The notes: generated from the sequence alone by a model not told the origin. A stretch of DNA of 64,000 nucleotides from Pseudidiomarina aquimaris (GCF_003987395.1 NZ_PIPT01000009.1:62001-126000); one strand, 5' to 3'; counted from the first letter of the stretch, positions 26,943 through 36,463 are shown. Numbers and translations: made by a program.

Positions 26943-28478
26943 ATGCATGAAACATCATTACTTGAGACGTTAATCGCGGACCTTGTGACTGAATTGCCAG
27001 CCGTCGTGCGTCTGCAAAAGCTGGTAAGTACTTTACGCCGCCATTTTGCTTGCGGTGCCGTTGTTCTATTACAGCAAGACCAGCAAGTGCTGCGACCGAT
27101 CGCCAGCACAGGCTTGGTGCGCGAAGCATTAGGGCGACGCTTTATTACCGAGCAGCATCCGCGTTTAGCGGCTATTCTCGCATCACGCGAAACGGTCCGC
27201 TTTGAACCCGAGAGCACCTTACCTGACCCTTACGATGGCCTGATTGAGGATAGCCCTGACGGCCATCTCGCAGTGCACGACTGTATGGGTATTGCACTCT
27301 ATGTCGAGGGGAAGTGTTGGGGTGCCCTGACGCTTGACGCACTAGAGCCGGGTACCTTTGATGCCGATACCATGCGCGAGCTACAGCGCGCCAGCCTCCT
27401 CGTCGAAGCAGCAATTCGCATGGGGCAAATCGAGCAGGGCATTCGGGCATTACGTAATAGCCGCCGCGATGGTGAAACCGAGCTGGCACCAGCAGCTGGC
27501 AATAGCGCCGAAATCATTGGCCGCAGCCAAGCCTTACAGCAGGTATTGCAAGAGTTAGAAGTGGTAGCGAGTGCTGACTTACCAGTACTGCTTTTAGGCG
27601 AAACGGGCGTCGGTAAAGAGCTATTTGCACGGCAGTTACACCGCTGGTCGCCGCGGCGTGATAAGCCTCTGGTGTATGTAAACTGTGCTGCCTTACCCGA
27701 ATCCTTGGCAGAAAGCGAACTATTCGGTCATACGAAAGGAGCATTCTCTGGTGCGACGGCTGAACGTGCCGGCAAATTCGATAGCGCCGATGGCGGTACC
27801 TTGTTTTTAGATGAGGTGGGTGAACTGCCGGCGGCGATTCAGGCCAAGCTCTTGCGTGTGTTGCAGAACGGCGAGATTCAGCGCCTCGGCAGCGATAAGT
27901 CACATAAAGTGAATGTACGTCTGGTGGCGGCCACCAACCGTGATTTACAGCAGCAAGTTAAAAGCGGCGATTTCAGGGCAGACTTGTATCACCGCTTGAG
28001 CGTGTATCCATTACCTATTCCGCCATTACGCGAGCGACGCGATGATATTCCGCTGCTCGTCGGGCATTTTCTGGAGCTGAATCGTTCGCGCTTGGGTTTA
28101 CGCGCCTTGCGCTTAAGTTCCGCAGCAGAGCATGCACTCATCGGTTACGACTGGCCTGGTAATGTGCGCGAACTCGAACACACCGTGAGCCGCGCCGCCA
28201 TTAAGGCACTCAGCCAAGGCGCAGACCGCCAAGCGATTGTGAGTATTGGCCCCGAGTTGTTGGATTTGCCGAATACGCCGAATGCCGCCGCGGAAGTCGA
28301 CAGCACGGCTTTTACCCAGACCAGCATGAATCTGCGCGATGCGGTACAAAAGCTGCAACAGCAAATGATCGAGCAGGCGTTACAGCAAGCTGACTATAAA
28401 TGGACGCAAGCGGCACGTATACTTGAAATCGATCCGAGTAACCTGCACAAATTAGCGCAACGACTAGGTCTCAAATAA
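26943..28478 (+). CDS. norR: NO-responsive sigma-54 activator NorR
   Basis: Enhancer-binding protein of 511 residues: an N-terminal GAF domain (about 20-170) that in the family holds a mononuclear iron sensing NO, an AAA+ domain with Walker A GETGVGKE (219-226), the sigma-54 contact loop GAFSGA (266-271; Ser in place of the usual Thr of GAFTGA), GGTLFLDEVGEL (Walker B), and a C-terminal Fis-type helix-turn-helix (AARILEIDPSNLHKLAQRL). The RIC gene on the other strand and norB at 41 kb both have matched NorR sites and sigma-54 promoters. No clear ribosome-binding site precedes the ATG. Confidence 0.93.
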   Translation: MHETSLLETLIADLVTELPAVVRLQKLVSTLRRHFACGAVVLLQQDQQVLRPIASTGLVREALGRRFITEQHPRLAAILASRETVRFEPESTLPDPYDGLIEDSPDGHLAVHDCMGIALYVEGKCWGALTLDALEPGTFDADTMRELQRASLLVEAAIRMGQIEQGIRALRNSRRDGETELAPAAGNSAEIIGRSQALQQVLQELEVVASADLPVLLLGETGVGKELFARQLHRWSPRRDKPLVYVNCAALPESLAESELFGHTKGAFSGATAERAGKFDSADGGTLFLDEVGELPAAIQAKLLRVLQNGEIQRLGSDKSHKVNVRLVAATNRDLQQQVKSGDFRADLYHRLSVYPLPIPPLRERRDDIPLLVGHFLELNRSRLGLRALRLSSAAEHALIGYDWPGNVRELEHTVSRAAIKALSQGADRQAIVSIGPELLDLPNTPNAAAEVDSTAFTQTSMNLRDAVQKLQQQMIEQALQQADYKWTQAARILEIDPSNLHKLAQRLGLK

Positions 28479-28512
28479 GAGTTTCACATTAGCGACGTGA
28501 CTGTGGAGTAAT

Positions 28513-28902
28513 ATGACCGTTTTTCTTCGTATCTTAGTTTGGCGCACCATTGCCATTTTGGCGCTTTTGCTTGGCTTGATCGGCCTGTTGCTGCCGATCA
28601 TGCCGACGGTGCCATTTCTTCTCGTTGCCGCTTGGGCAGGGGGTAAAGGCTGGCCGGAGCTCGAAGAAAAGCTGCTCGCACATCCAAAGTACGGCCCGCA
28701 AATCATTGCCTGGCGGCGCTATGGTGTGGTGAAACGTAGACCGAAGGTGATTGCTATCGTGATGATGTCAGGCAGCGCCATCATGCTGAGCTTTAGTCCC
28801 GCTCCACTTGCAGTAAAACTAGCAGTGATTACCATTATGGCGACCGTGGCGATTTGGCTGGTGCTACGTCCGGAGGAGATCCCGCACAATGACCCATCCT
28901 GA
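28513..28902 (+). CDS. DUF454 (YbaN-like) membrane protein
   Basis: A 129-residue inner-membrane protein of the DUF454/YbaN family, role unknown. It has RILVWRTIAILALLLGLIGLLLPIMPTVPFLLVAAW with the conserved PxxPTxPFLL turn, and two further hydrophobic helices near the C-terminus. GGAG lies close before the ATG. It overlaps moeB by 14 bases and follows norR by 34 bp. In other bacteria this family is often near haem or nitrate genes, but no function can be deduced. Confidence 0.82.
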   Translation: MTVFLRILVWRTIAILALLLGLIGLLLPIMPTVPFLLVAAWAGGKGWPELEEKLLAHPKYGPQIIAWRRYGVVKRRPKVIAIVMMSGSAIMLSFSPAPLAVKLAVITIMATVAIWLVLRPEEIPHNDPS

Positions 28903-29659
28903 AACAAGCCTACCTGAGCTCACGCGTGAGCAGTTATTGCGTTACAGTCGGCATGTGATGCTGCCAAGCTTTGATATGCAGGGGCAAGAGCGCTTGCTTG
29001 CCAGCAAAGTGCTGGTTATCGGTATGGGTGGCTTAGGCTGCGCCGCTGCGCCGTATTTAGCCGCTAGCGGTATTGGCCAATTAACCTTGGTCGATCACGA
29101 CGTGGTCGACAACCATAATCTGCCACGGCAAACGCTCTTCACGGCGGCAGACATCGGCAATCCCAAGGTCACTGCAGCACAGGCCTATTTGCAACAGCGC
29201 AGTCCCGACTGCAACATTACAGCGGTGCAGGCAAAAGCAACAGACGCTAACCTCGATGCGTGGGTGCAAAGCCACGATGTGGTTGTCGATTGCTGCGACA
29301 ACCTTGCCACCCGCAACCTCATCAATCAGACCTGTCGGCGCCACATAAGGCCACACGTTATGGGCGCTGCGATTCGTTATGAAGGGCAACTGAGCGTCTT
29401 TACCCACCAAGATGAAGGACCTTGCTATGCTTGCTTGAGTCAGTTGTTTGGTGAGCAGCAGTTGAGTTGCATGGAGGCGGGTATATTGGCGCCGGTTGTC
29501 GGGGTAGTGGGTGCCTTACAAGCGGTGGAAACGCTCAAGTTGCTTGCAGGTGTCGGCGCCCCCATCTCGCACAAAGTGATGCTTTACGATGGTCTCCATG
29601 GTGAATGGAGCAGCTTTAATTTACCACGCCATCCACAATGCCCAGAATGTTCGCCTTAG
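28889..29659 (+). CDS. moeB: Molybdopterin-synthase adenylyltransferase (MoeB/ThiF family)
   Basis: Adenylates the C-terminal glycine of the sulfur carrier MoaD in Mo-cofactor synthesis. The 256-residue protein has LLRYSRHVMLPSFDMQGQERL, the ATP loop VIGMGGLGCAAAPYLA, the DHDVVDNHNLPRQ segment, and zinc cysteine pairs CYAC and CPEC near the end. MoeB and ThiF cannot be separated with full certainty by sequence; the nitrate reductase, mogA, moeA and modBC genes nearby favour MoeB. GGAGGAG precedes it. It ends tail-to-tail with nnrS (4-base overlap). Confidence 0.88.
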   Translation: MTHPETSLPELTREQLLRYSRHVMLPSFDMQGQERLLASKVLVIGMGGLGCAAAPYLAASGIGQLTLVDHDVVDNHNLPRQTLFTAADIGNPKVTAAQAYLQQRSPDCNITAVQAKATDANLDAWVQSHDVVVDCCDNLATRNLINQTCRRHIRPHVMGAAIRYEGQLSVFTHQDEGPCYACLSQLFGEQQLSCMEAGILAPVVGVVGALQAVETLKLLAGVGAPISHKVMLYDGLHGEWSSFNLPRHPQCPECSP

Positions 29660-30861
29660 CCAGGACGTCCGTCGGCCCGTGGGGTGGTCAGCACTGGCAA
29701 GTACACCAGCACATAAATCAGATAGGCGATAATCCACGCAGTGCCGGCATAAAGGTACCAATCGAAGGTATACGCCGGCCATAACCAAGCCGCAAAGACC
29801 CGTAATAACGCCGCGACGATCACTAACACAAATGCCAATGACATCACTTTTTTCGGTTGCAGTGGACGGCCACTATGGCCGAGCGAAACCCGCGCCAGCA
29901 TCGCTAAGATCATACTGCCCATCGCGCCGGCAGTTAGCGCATGAGTGGCGGTGCTTACTGTCACTGTCGGGTTCAGATAGTGCACGGCATAGAGCGCTAA
30001 GCCGATAGGTAAGAACCAATAAGCAATATGCAGCGACCACACCAAAGGTACTTTCAAGGTAATCCAAAGCTTCCACCGCGCACAACGCAGCGCCAACAAG
30101 ACTGCCGCAATGCCGTACAAGGCGGCCATTACTTGGGCGCCGATAAAGCTACTTAGCTGAGTTATTTGCAAGGCAAAAATCAGCCATAAACTGCCAAGGC
30201 TTAAACGGTCAAGCCAGACAATCGGTTGCACTTTTTGCGTCATGGTACCGTTGGCAGTAAACATAGGAATAACCCGCCCCCCAACAATTGCCATGAGTAG
30301 GGTAATCAGCAATACCGCATTTTGACTGCCAACTTGCTGCAAATCGAAGCGACCGGTGAGCCGTCCGTAATACATCAGGCCATTGCACAGTGCCAACAAC
30401 AGAAGCACGGGTACAAAGAATAAGTTGCGCTGCTGACGCACGGTAATGAGCGGCACCGCTAACAGCACTGCTGCCAAAGGCAAAAAAGCAAGATCGAGAA
30501 CGATCGGCACATAAAGTGGCAAAAACTCCCCAAAAAGCAGACTAATTCGCCCCAGTAACCAAACGACGGTGAGTATGCCCAATGCACGACCATGGGTTGC
30601 CCGCAAGCCAGTCCAGTTTTGCACCGCTGTCAGTAAGAAGCCGACGATGATCGCCGCGACAAAGCCAAAAATCATCTCATGACTATGCCAAAACATCACA
30701 TCGGCAAACACCGGTAGTTGTACCGTTCCACTGAGTACCCAAAGCCACAGCATCATCGCCAAAGCACTAAAGGTTGCACCCAATAAAAACATTGGACGGA
30801 AGGCTTGGCGCAATAGCGGCCACATTTTTTGTTCTACTTGAAGGTCAGTGATTTGTAACAT
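29656..30861 (-). CDS. nnrS: NnrS family haem-copper membrane protein
   Basis: A 401-residue integral membrane protein with about twelve predicted helices. NnrS binds haem and copper and relieves nitrosative stress in denitrifiers. Family marks are FRPMFLLGATFSALAM, FWHSHEMIFGFVAAIIVGFLLTAVQNWTG (His-rich), and the C-terminal HALTAGAMGSMILAMLARVSLGHSGRPL. Its 12-helix architecture is intact. AAGGA lies before ATG 30861. Divergent from the narK fusion. Confidence 0.93.
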   Translation of the reverse strand: MLQITDLQVEQKMWPLLRQAFRPMFLLGATFSALAMMLWLWVLSGTVQLPVFADVMFWHSHEMIFGFVAAIIVGFLLTAVQNWTGLRATHGRALGILTVVWLLGRISLLFGEFLPLYVPIVLDLAFLPLAAVLLAVPLITVRQQRNLFFVPVLLLLALCNGLMYYGRLTGRFDLQQVGSQNAVLLITLLMAIVGGRVIPMFTANGTMTQKVQPIVWLDRLSLGSLWLIFALQITQLSSFIGAQVMAALYGIAAVLLALRCARWKLWITLKVPLVWSLHIAYWFLPIGLALYAVHYLNPTVTVSTATHALTAGAMGSMILAMLARVSLGHSGRPLQPKKVMSLAFVLVIVAALLRVFAAWLWPAYTFDWYLYAGTAWIIAYLIYVLVYLPVLTTPRADGRPG

Positions 30862-31163
30862 GACGCATCCTTAACATGCATTTTGTATCTATGTTTATAG
30901 CACAAAATCACCCATCTTCGACACTGATTTCCTCGGTGTACCTCTTATTACTTTGCAACCTAACTACGGCGTTTCAGAGCTACCCAAGAAGGAGTAATTA
31001 ACGTCACAATTCCGCCTCTTTGCGCCCGATTTCGGCCTTCCACTAAAGCGGTAGACACCTCTGTAACGCCTTGTTTCACCAGCGTTTGGCAGCTACTCCA
31101 GCGCGCAGAAATAAGTAGACTGAAGGCAATTAACTTCACCGTCGTACCTTGAGGAGCTTGGCT
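30862..31163. promoter_or_regulatory. Divergent nnrS / narK control region
   Basis: This 302-bp gap has no ORF. NarL-type heptamers (TACYYMT) are suggested by TACCTCT at 30939-30945, TACCCAA at 30981-30987 (6 of 7) and AGCGGTA at 31047-31053 (complement TACCGCT). On the minus strand a TATAAA lies about 40 bp before nnrS. I found no FNR box close to consensus. Heptamers this short arise by chance, so the NarL sites are tentative. Confidence 0.3.
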
Positions 31164-33830
31164 ATGACAACACCGCAACAAACCGTGAGTAAGTTTGATC
31201 GCTATCGGGCGCTCGGACTCTCAACTTTTGCGTTCACACTGTGCTTTGCCGTGTGGACCATTTTTTCCATTATTGGTATTCAAATTAAAGACGACTTTAA
31301 TCTGACCGATACCCAGCTTGGTTTGCTCATGGCAACACCTATCCTCACCGGTTCCATAAGCCGCATGTTCTTGGGTATCTGGACCGACCGTCTCGGCGGC
31401 CGTTGGGTGTTCGGCGTATTGATGCTGACCACAGCACTGTGTGTGTACTTGCTCACTTTTGCTAACAGTTACTACATGTTGCTCGTCGGAGCCTTGGGGG
31501 TCGGCCTTGCGGGTGGTGCCTTTATTGTTGGTGTTACTTACACCTCCGCTTGGTTTGAAAGCAAGCAACAAGGTACAGCGCTAGGTATTTTCGGTGCCGG
31601 TAACGTTGGCTCGGCGGTAACCAACTTCGGCGCACCGTTCCTGCTTGTTGCTCTTGGTTGGCAAGGCGCCGCACAAGTCTATGCCACGGTGATTGGTATC
31701 ATGGGTATCGCCTTTATCGTCTTGGCGAAAGAAGACCCACTCACGCAGCAACGCCGCCAGCAACCGAAACAAAGCTTCTGGGAACAAATGGCGCCACTTG
31801 CGGAATTGCGGGTCTGGCGTTTCAGTCTGTATTACTTTTTTGTCTTCGGTGCTTTTGTTGCTTTGGCTTTATGGCTGCCGCATTACCTGATGGAGGTGTA
31901 TGACCTCAGCATCAAAGAAGCCGGTATTATTGCCGCCCTCTACACCATTCCAGCTTCTTTGTTCCGCATTCTCGGCGGTTGGTTATCAGATAAATACGGC
32001 GCGCGGCGGGTCATGTACTGGACCTTTATTGCTTCAGCCGTCTGTACCTTCTTATTGAGTTACCCTTCCACTGAATACATAGTTCAGGGCGTGCACGGTG
32101 AAATCCGTTTCCAATTTGAAGTCACCCTTGCCATGTTTGTGGTGCTGACCTTTGTTCTGGGTTTCTTCATGTCGCTGGGTAAGGCCGCTGTATTCAAACA
32201 CATTCCAGTCTACTATCCGAAAAGCGTCGGTGCAGTCGGCGGTGTGGTTGGTATGATCGGTGGTCTCGGTGGCTTCTTCTTGCCCCTCACCTTCGGTATG
32301 TTGAATGACGTGATTGGCGTATGGCAAAGCGTGTTTATGCTGTTGTTCGCCATTACTGTCGGTTCGTTGTGGTGGATGCACTTTGCTATCCGTCGCGCCG
32401 AGCGTATGGAGTTACGCAGTGGCTCTGAACAAACAGACTTACCTGAACTGTCGACGCCTGACCACTACACCCTTGATGATTGGCGTCCAGAAGATAAAGG
32501 CTTTTGGGAAACCAAAGGTAAAAAAATTGCCACCCGCAACCTATGGATCTCGATTCCCAACCTGTTCTTAGCGTTCGCGGTGTGGACCATCTGGAGTATC
32601 TTGGTGGTCAAAATGCCACAGCTTGGCTTTGGTTATTCATCGAACGAGCTTTTTTGGCTCGCTGCGCTGCCAGCACTGTCCGGTGCCACACTACGAATTT
32701 TTTACAGCTTCATGGTACCTATCTTTGGTGGTCGGCGCTGGACCGCAATTTCGACCGCGTCGTTGCTTATCCCCTGTATTTGGATAGGGTTTGCCATTCA
32801 GAATCCTGATACACCGTACATGATCATGCTGATTCTGGCGCTCCTTTGCGGCTTTGGTGGTGGTAACTTCTCCAGCTCAATGGCGAACATCAGCTTCTTC
32901 TATCCGCAAAAAGAGAAAGGCGGTGCCTTGGGCATGAACGCCGGTCTGGGTAACCTCGGTGTGTCGGGCATGCAACTGCTCGCTCCATTGGTTATTGCCA
33001 GCAGCGTGTTTGGTCCCTTTGGCGGCGACCCGTTAACCGTGGTTAGCGGCGCTAATGCCGGTAGCGAGTTGTGGTTGCAGAACGCCGCGTTCTTGTGGGT
33101 TCCGCTGATTGCCATCGGCGCGATTGCAGCGTGGTTTGGTATGAACGATATTTCTTCTGCCAAAGCGTCGTTTAGCGACCAAGCGGTTATTTTCAAACGC
33201 TCACACAACTGGATCATGTGTATTTTGTACTTGGGTACGTTCGGTAGCTTTATCGGCTTTGCCGCAGGCTTCCCGCTGCTATCGGGCATGTTGTTCCCAG
33301 AAGTCGACCCAACAAAATATGCTTTCTTAGGTCCTCTTGTTGGCGCTCTCTCGCGACCTGTCGGTGGTGTGATTGCCGATAAACTTGGCGGTGCACGGGT
33401 GACCTTCTGGAACTTCTTACTGATGATCGCTGGTGTGGTCGGGGTGCTTTACTACTTGCCTCTTGGCGACAGCGCTGGCAATTTCACTGGCTTCTTTGCC
33501 TCGTTCTTAGTGTTGTTCATCGCCACAGGTATCGGTAACGGTTCAACGTTCCGTATGGTACCGGTGATTTTCTTGAACCAACGCAAGCGTGTGCACGGTG
33601 ACACCGACACTGCCATCAAAGAAGGTAACAAAGAGTCTGCTGCAGTTATCGGCTTTATCTCAGCCTTTGCAGCCTACGGCGGGTTCTTTATTCCGAAAGC
33701 TTACGGTACTTCAATTGCCATGACTGGCAGCGTGGCGGGAGCGCTTTATGCTTTTGTCGGCTTCTACGCGCTGTGTACCGTTATCACTTGGTGGTTCTAT
33801 TCGCGCAAAGGTGCTGCTGACCCTTGCTAA
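31164..33830 (+). CDS. narK: Fused nitrate transporter NarK1-NarK2
   Basis: A single 888-residue protein carrying two complete MFS domains, as in the NarK fusion of Paracoccus. The first (about 1-425) resembles NarK1 nitrate/H+ symporters (GIWTDRLGGRWVFGV, GVTYTSAWFESKQQGTALG); the second (about 445-888) resembles NarK2 nitrate/nitrite antiporters, with the nitrate signature GMNAGLGNLGVSGMQL and ALSRPVGGVIADKLGGARVT. About 24 membrane helices in all. ATG 31164 has GAGGAG seven bases upstream; an earlier in-frame TTG was not used. It imports nitrate for NarG and exports nitrite. Confidence 0.93.
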   Translation: MTTPQQTVSKFDRYRALGLSTFAFTLCFAVWTIFSIIGIQIKDDFNLTDTQLGLLMATPILTGSISRMFLGIWTDRLGGRWVFGVLMLTTALCVYLLTFANSYYMLLVGALGVGLAGGAFIVGVTYTSAWFESKQQGTALGIFGAGNVGSAVTNFGAPFLLVALGWQGAAQVYATVIGIMGIAFIVLAKEDPLTQQRRQQPKQSFWEQMAPLAELRVWRFSLYYFFVFGAFVALALWLPHYLMEVYDLSIKEAGIIAALYTIPASLFRILGGWLSDKYGARRVMYWTFIASAVCTFLLSYPSTEYIVQGVHGEIRFQFEVTLAMFVVLTFVLGFFMSLGKAAVFKHIPVYYPKSVGAVGGVVGMIGGLGGFFLPLTFGMLNDVIGVWQSVFMLLFAITVGSLWWMHFAIRRAERMELRSGSEQTDLPELSTPDHYTLDDWRPEDKGFWETKGKKIATRNLWISIPNLFLAFAVWTIWSILVVKMPQLGFGYSSNELFWLAALPALSGATLRIFYSFMVPIFGGRRWTAISTASLLIPCIWIGFAIQNPDTPYMIMLILALLCGFGGGNFSSSMANISFFYPQKEKGGALGMNAGLGNLGVSGMQLLAPLVIASSVFGPFGGDPLTVVSGANAGSELWLQNAAFLWVPLIAIGAIAAWFGMNDISSAKASFSDQAVIFKRSHNWIMCILYLGTFGSFIGFAAGFPLLSGMLFPEVDPTKYAFLGPLVGALSRPVGGVIADKLGGARVTFWNFLLMIAGVVGVLYYLPLGDSAGNFTGFFASFLVLFIATGIGNGSTFRMVPVIFLNQRKRVHGDTDTAIKEGNKESAAVIGFISAFAAYGGFFIPKAYGTSIAMTGSVAGALYAFVGFYALCTVITWWFYSRKGAADPC

Positions 33831-33864
33831 AGGGTCGGCTGGCAAGCTGCACTGCAGATATAAA

Positions 33865-33889
33865 AAAGGGTCACATCAAGTGACCCTTT
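33865..33889. terminator. Bidirectional terminator between narK and mogA
   Basis: A perfect 10-bp stem AAAGGGTCAC / GTGACCCTTT with a 5-base loop; a run of six A on the left supplies the U-run for the minus strand and the CTTTCTGCATTT side serves the plus strand. It separates the two convergent units. Confidence 0.75.
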
Positions 33890-33903
33890 CTGCATTTGTA
33901 GCC

Positions 33904-34443
33904 TTATTTTTTCGGGCGAAAAGGTTTGATGACGGCTTCATCGCACTCAAGATAGGGGCCATTCATTAGGTCGATGCAATAAGGGATTGCGGGGAACACG
34001 GCATCAAGGCACTGACGAATGGCTTTCGGCTTGCCCGGGAGGTTTACAATAAGGCTCGAACCACGCAGGCCCGCAGTTTGCCGAGATAAAATTGCGGTCG
34101 GTACGTACTTCAGCGACTCAGTTCGCATGAGTTCGCCAAAGCCAGGCATCATACGATCACACACGGCTTCGGTGGCCTCTGGGGTTACATCGCGCTCAGC
34201 AGGCCCTGTGCCGCCGGTGGTGACCACCAAACAACAGTGTTCGTCGTCTACCAGTTCGCGTAAGGTTGCCTCAATGACATCTTTTTCGTCTGGGATCAGA
34301 CGGTAATAAGCTTGCCAAGACGAGGTTAAGTAATCATTCAAGGTCGCTTCAATCGCTTTACCCGAAATGTCATCGTAAACACCGGCACTGGCGCGATCAC
34401 TTACCGTGACGATACCAATGCGGGCGGTTGTTTCAGCTTTCAT
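33904..34443 (-). CDS. mogA: Molybdopterin adenylyltransferase
   Basis: Adenylates molybdopterin before molybdenum insertion. The 179-residue protein is close to E. coli MogA: RIGIVTVSDRASAGVYDD, VVTTGGTGPAERDVTPEAT, MPGFGELMR and SLIVNLPGKPKAIRQCL. ATG 34443 has GGAG five bases upstream and overlaps the ubiV end by 11 bases; an alternative start 30 bases earlier lies deeper in ubiV. Its placement behind ubiUV ties cofactor synthesis to the anaerobic block. Confidence 0.93.
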   Translation of the reverse strand: MKAETTARIGIVTVSDRASAGVYDDISGKAIEATLNDYLTSSWQAYYRLIPDEKDVIEATLRELVDDEHCCLVVTTGGTGPAERDVTPEATEAVCDRMMPGFGELMRTESLKYVPTAILSRQTAGLRGSSLIVNLPGKPKAIRQCLDAVFPAIPYCIDLMNGPYLECDEAVIKPFRPKK

Positions 34444-35344
34444 AATTCTCCACTTTTGTTGCGGACGCCTCATCTACTTGCACCAAACCCGCCAATTTCA
34501 ACCAGTATCCATTGCTCTCACTACTCGCCAACGGATACGGCTGCAAACCGTCTTGATTCATTCTAAAGCGGCGTAGCCAGGTCATGTTGTCATGAACTTG
34601 TGGGCTTAAGCGTACCATATCCACTAAGCCATGCATGCTCTTGAGTTGGTTAATCAAATTATAGCGCGTGCCCGACTGCGTCTGGATACCATTCAACACA
34701 AACACCTCGGTGCCATCTTGGCTGGTGACCGTTCGCCCCTGCGGATACTTAATACAACAGAGCTCACACTGATCTTTGGCACGGTTCTCAGAACGCGCGG
34801 TAAAGCAGCGGCCAGACCAGGCGAGAGGCAAATGGCCAAAGGCAAACAGCTCTGTTTCGAAGCAATCACGCACACTCTCAATAAGTGGCTCAGCGAGGAG
34901 TTCAGCCAGCCAGTCACGCGAGAGTTCTACTGGAATGACCCAGCGCTTCATCCCCATACCCACGAGCTTGCGCAAGCTGTGCTGATTGTAGACTTGCAAC
35001 GCTGCACCGCCGACAAAAGGCAACTTATTCTCGTGCAAAAAGCTGATCGCGCCCACGTCATTGGCTTCGACCATAAACTCGCCATTGTCACAGTATTTTC
35101 GCAATTCGCGTAATTCTGAGGGTGCTTCAAGAAGCGTCATAGTCGACAAACAAACCTGCTTACCCGCTTCACGCAGCATCTGTGCTAGACGAAAATAGTC
35201 TTCAAATTTAAGTTCCCGCCGCTTACTACATACGGTTTCACCTAAATACACACAATCAACGTCAGATTCGGCCACCTGCTGATAGAAGCGCTCAACTTGC
35301 TGTTGCGGCCAAAAGTACAAAATAGGTCCAAATGAGAACTGCAT
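34433..35344 (-). CDS. ubiV: Oxygen-independent ubiquinone hydroxylation protein UbiV
   Basis: Peptidase U32-type [4Fe-4S] protein that with UbiU hydroxylates ubiquinone precursors without O2. The 303-residue protein begins FSFGPILYFWPQQQVERFY, has DCVYLGETVCSKRREL with Cys39, and CELCCIKYPQGR with further cluster cysteines, as in E. coli UbiV (YhbV). ATG 35344 starts 2 bases after the ubiU stop, preceded by GGAAG. Operon order ubiU-ubiV-mogA. Confidence 0.92.
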   Translation of the reverse strand: MQFSFGPILYFWPQQQVERFYQQVAESDVDCVYLGETVCSKRRELKFEDYFRLAQMLREAGKQVCLSTMTLLEAPSELRELRKYCDNGEFMVEANDVGAISFLHENKLPFVGGAALQVYNQHSLRKLVGMGMKRWVIPVELSRDWLAELLAEPLIESVRDCFETELFAFGHLPLAWSGRCFTARSENRAKDQCELCCIKYPQGRTVTSQDGTEVFVLNGIQTQSGTRYNLINQLKSMHGLVDMVRLSPQVHDNMTWLRRFRMNQDGLQPYPLASSESNGYWLKLAGLVQVDEASATKVENYES

Positions 35345-35346
35345 GA

Positions 35347-36342
35347 TCACTTCCATTTTCGGTGGTAGGCGCCCAAGGTGGTTTGGCTACCTTCAGATAA
35401 ATTTGCCAGCACCGCATTCCATTCGCTTTGCACAGCAAAATGCTCAGGATTTTGCATGACGCGATCGATGGCTTGCCGCCACACACGCGTAATCTGTGCA
35501 ACATAAGCGGGACTGCGTTGCCGCCCTTCGATTTTCAAGCTGGCGATACCCTCTTTGTAGAGCTCGGGAAGTAAGTCCAAAGTATTCAAACTGGTGGGCT
35601 CTTCTAAGGCATGGTAGGTGGCATCGCCTACTTTAAAGCGGCCTTTGCAAAGTGTGGGGTAGCCAGCGGTTTCGTCGGCCGCAAAACGATCGATCAAGAT
35701 ACCGTTTAAACGTGACTCAAGCCTGCCGTCGGCGGTTTCATCCCAACGTACGTATTGTGCGGGCGAACAGGCGCCGGCGGTGTTGGGCGACTCGCCGGTC
35801 ATGTAAGAACTCAGGTAACACCGGCCTTCCGCCATAATGCAGAGGCTGCCAAAGGCGAAAACCTCCAGCTCCACATCTGTGGTACGAGCCAACGAGCGTA
35901 CTTGTTGCATGGAAAGTACGCGCGGCAGCACCACACGTTTTACACCGAACTGCTTGTAAAAGTCGATGGCGGCTGCGTTGGTCGCCGAAGCCTGCACGCT
36001 TAAATGCAGCTCTAACTTGGGGTAGCGCTCGGCGGCATAAGCAAGCACTGCAATATCCGCCACAATCAGTACATCGACCCCAGCTGCGGCCGCATCATCG
36101 ACGGCTTGCCGCCAATGGTCCCAAGTAAGTACGTGGGCAAAGGTATTAATCGCTACGTGAATCTTTTTGCCATAACTATGCACGAGCCGCACAGCGTCGC
36201 GTAAACTCGCAGCGTCTAGATTCAACCCTGCGAAATGCCGCGCGTTGGTTTCACCTTTAAACCCCACATACACTGCGTCAGCGCCATTCTCGAGCGCTGC
36301 TTTCAAAGCTGGCATACTGCCAGCAGGACAGAGTAATTCCAT
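35347..36342 (-). CDS. ubiU: Oxygen-independent ubiquinone hydroxylation protein UbiU
   Basis: Partner of UbiV, a 331-residue U32-type protein binding a [4Fe-4S] cluster. It starts MELLCPAGSMPALKAALENGADAVYVG and has the cluster region FGSLCIMAEGRCYLSSYMTG ... GACSPAQYVRW. These match E. coli UbiU (YhbU). ATG 36342 was chosen over a start 27 bases upstream because MELLCPAG is the family N-terminus and AAAGG precedes it. Divergent from ubiT. Confidence 0.93.
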   Translation of the reverse strand: MELLCPAGSMPALKAALENGADAVYVGFKGETNARHFAGLNLDAASLRDAVRLVHSYGKKIHVAINTFAHVLTWDHWRQAVDDAAAAGVDVLIVADIAVLAYAAERYPKLELHLSVQASATNAAAIDFYKQFGVKRVVLPRVLSMQQVRSLARTTDVELEVFAFGSLCIMAEGRCYLSSYMTGESPNTAGACSPAQYVRWDETADGRLESRLNGILIDRFAADETAGYPTLCKGRFKVGDATYHALEEPTSLNTLDLLPELYKEGIASLKIEGRQRSPAYVAQITRVWRQAIDRVMQNPEHFAVQSEWNAVLANLSEGSQTTLGAYHRKWK

Positions 36343-36381
36343 GTTTTCGCCTTTACTTTTTACCTGCAATGAAGAGGTTTA

Positions 36382-36424
36382 TTGATCTTCACCGTGAACA
36401 TGCATTCATAATGGCAATTATAAT
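36382..36424 (+). promoter_or_regulatory. Candidate FNR-dependent promoter of ubiT
   Basis: TTGATCTTCACCGT (36382-36395; left half perfect, 7 of 10 overall) is followed by a perfect TATAAT at 36419-36424. The half-site centre falls within one base of -41.5 from the start implied by the -10, the class II activator position. In E. coli the ubiUVT genes are FNR-linked. Confidence 0.5.
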
Positions 36425-36463
36425 GCTTCGTGACGTTGACGTGGCGCAAATGCGAGGCAATGA

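Noticed and set aside
30862-31163. An FNR box for narK or nnrS
   Set aside because: The best match seen was only 5 of 10, so it is not reported.
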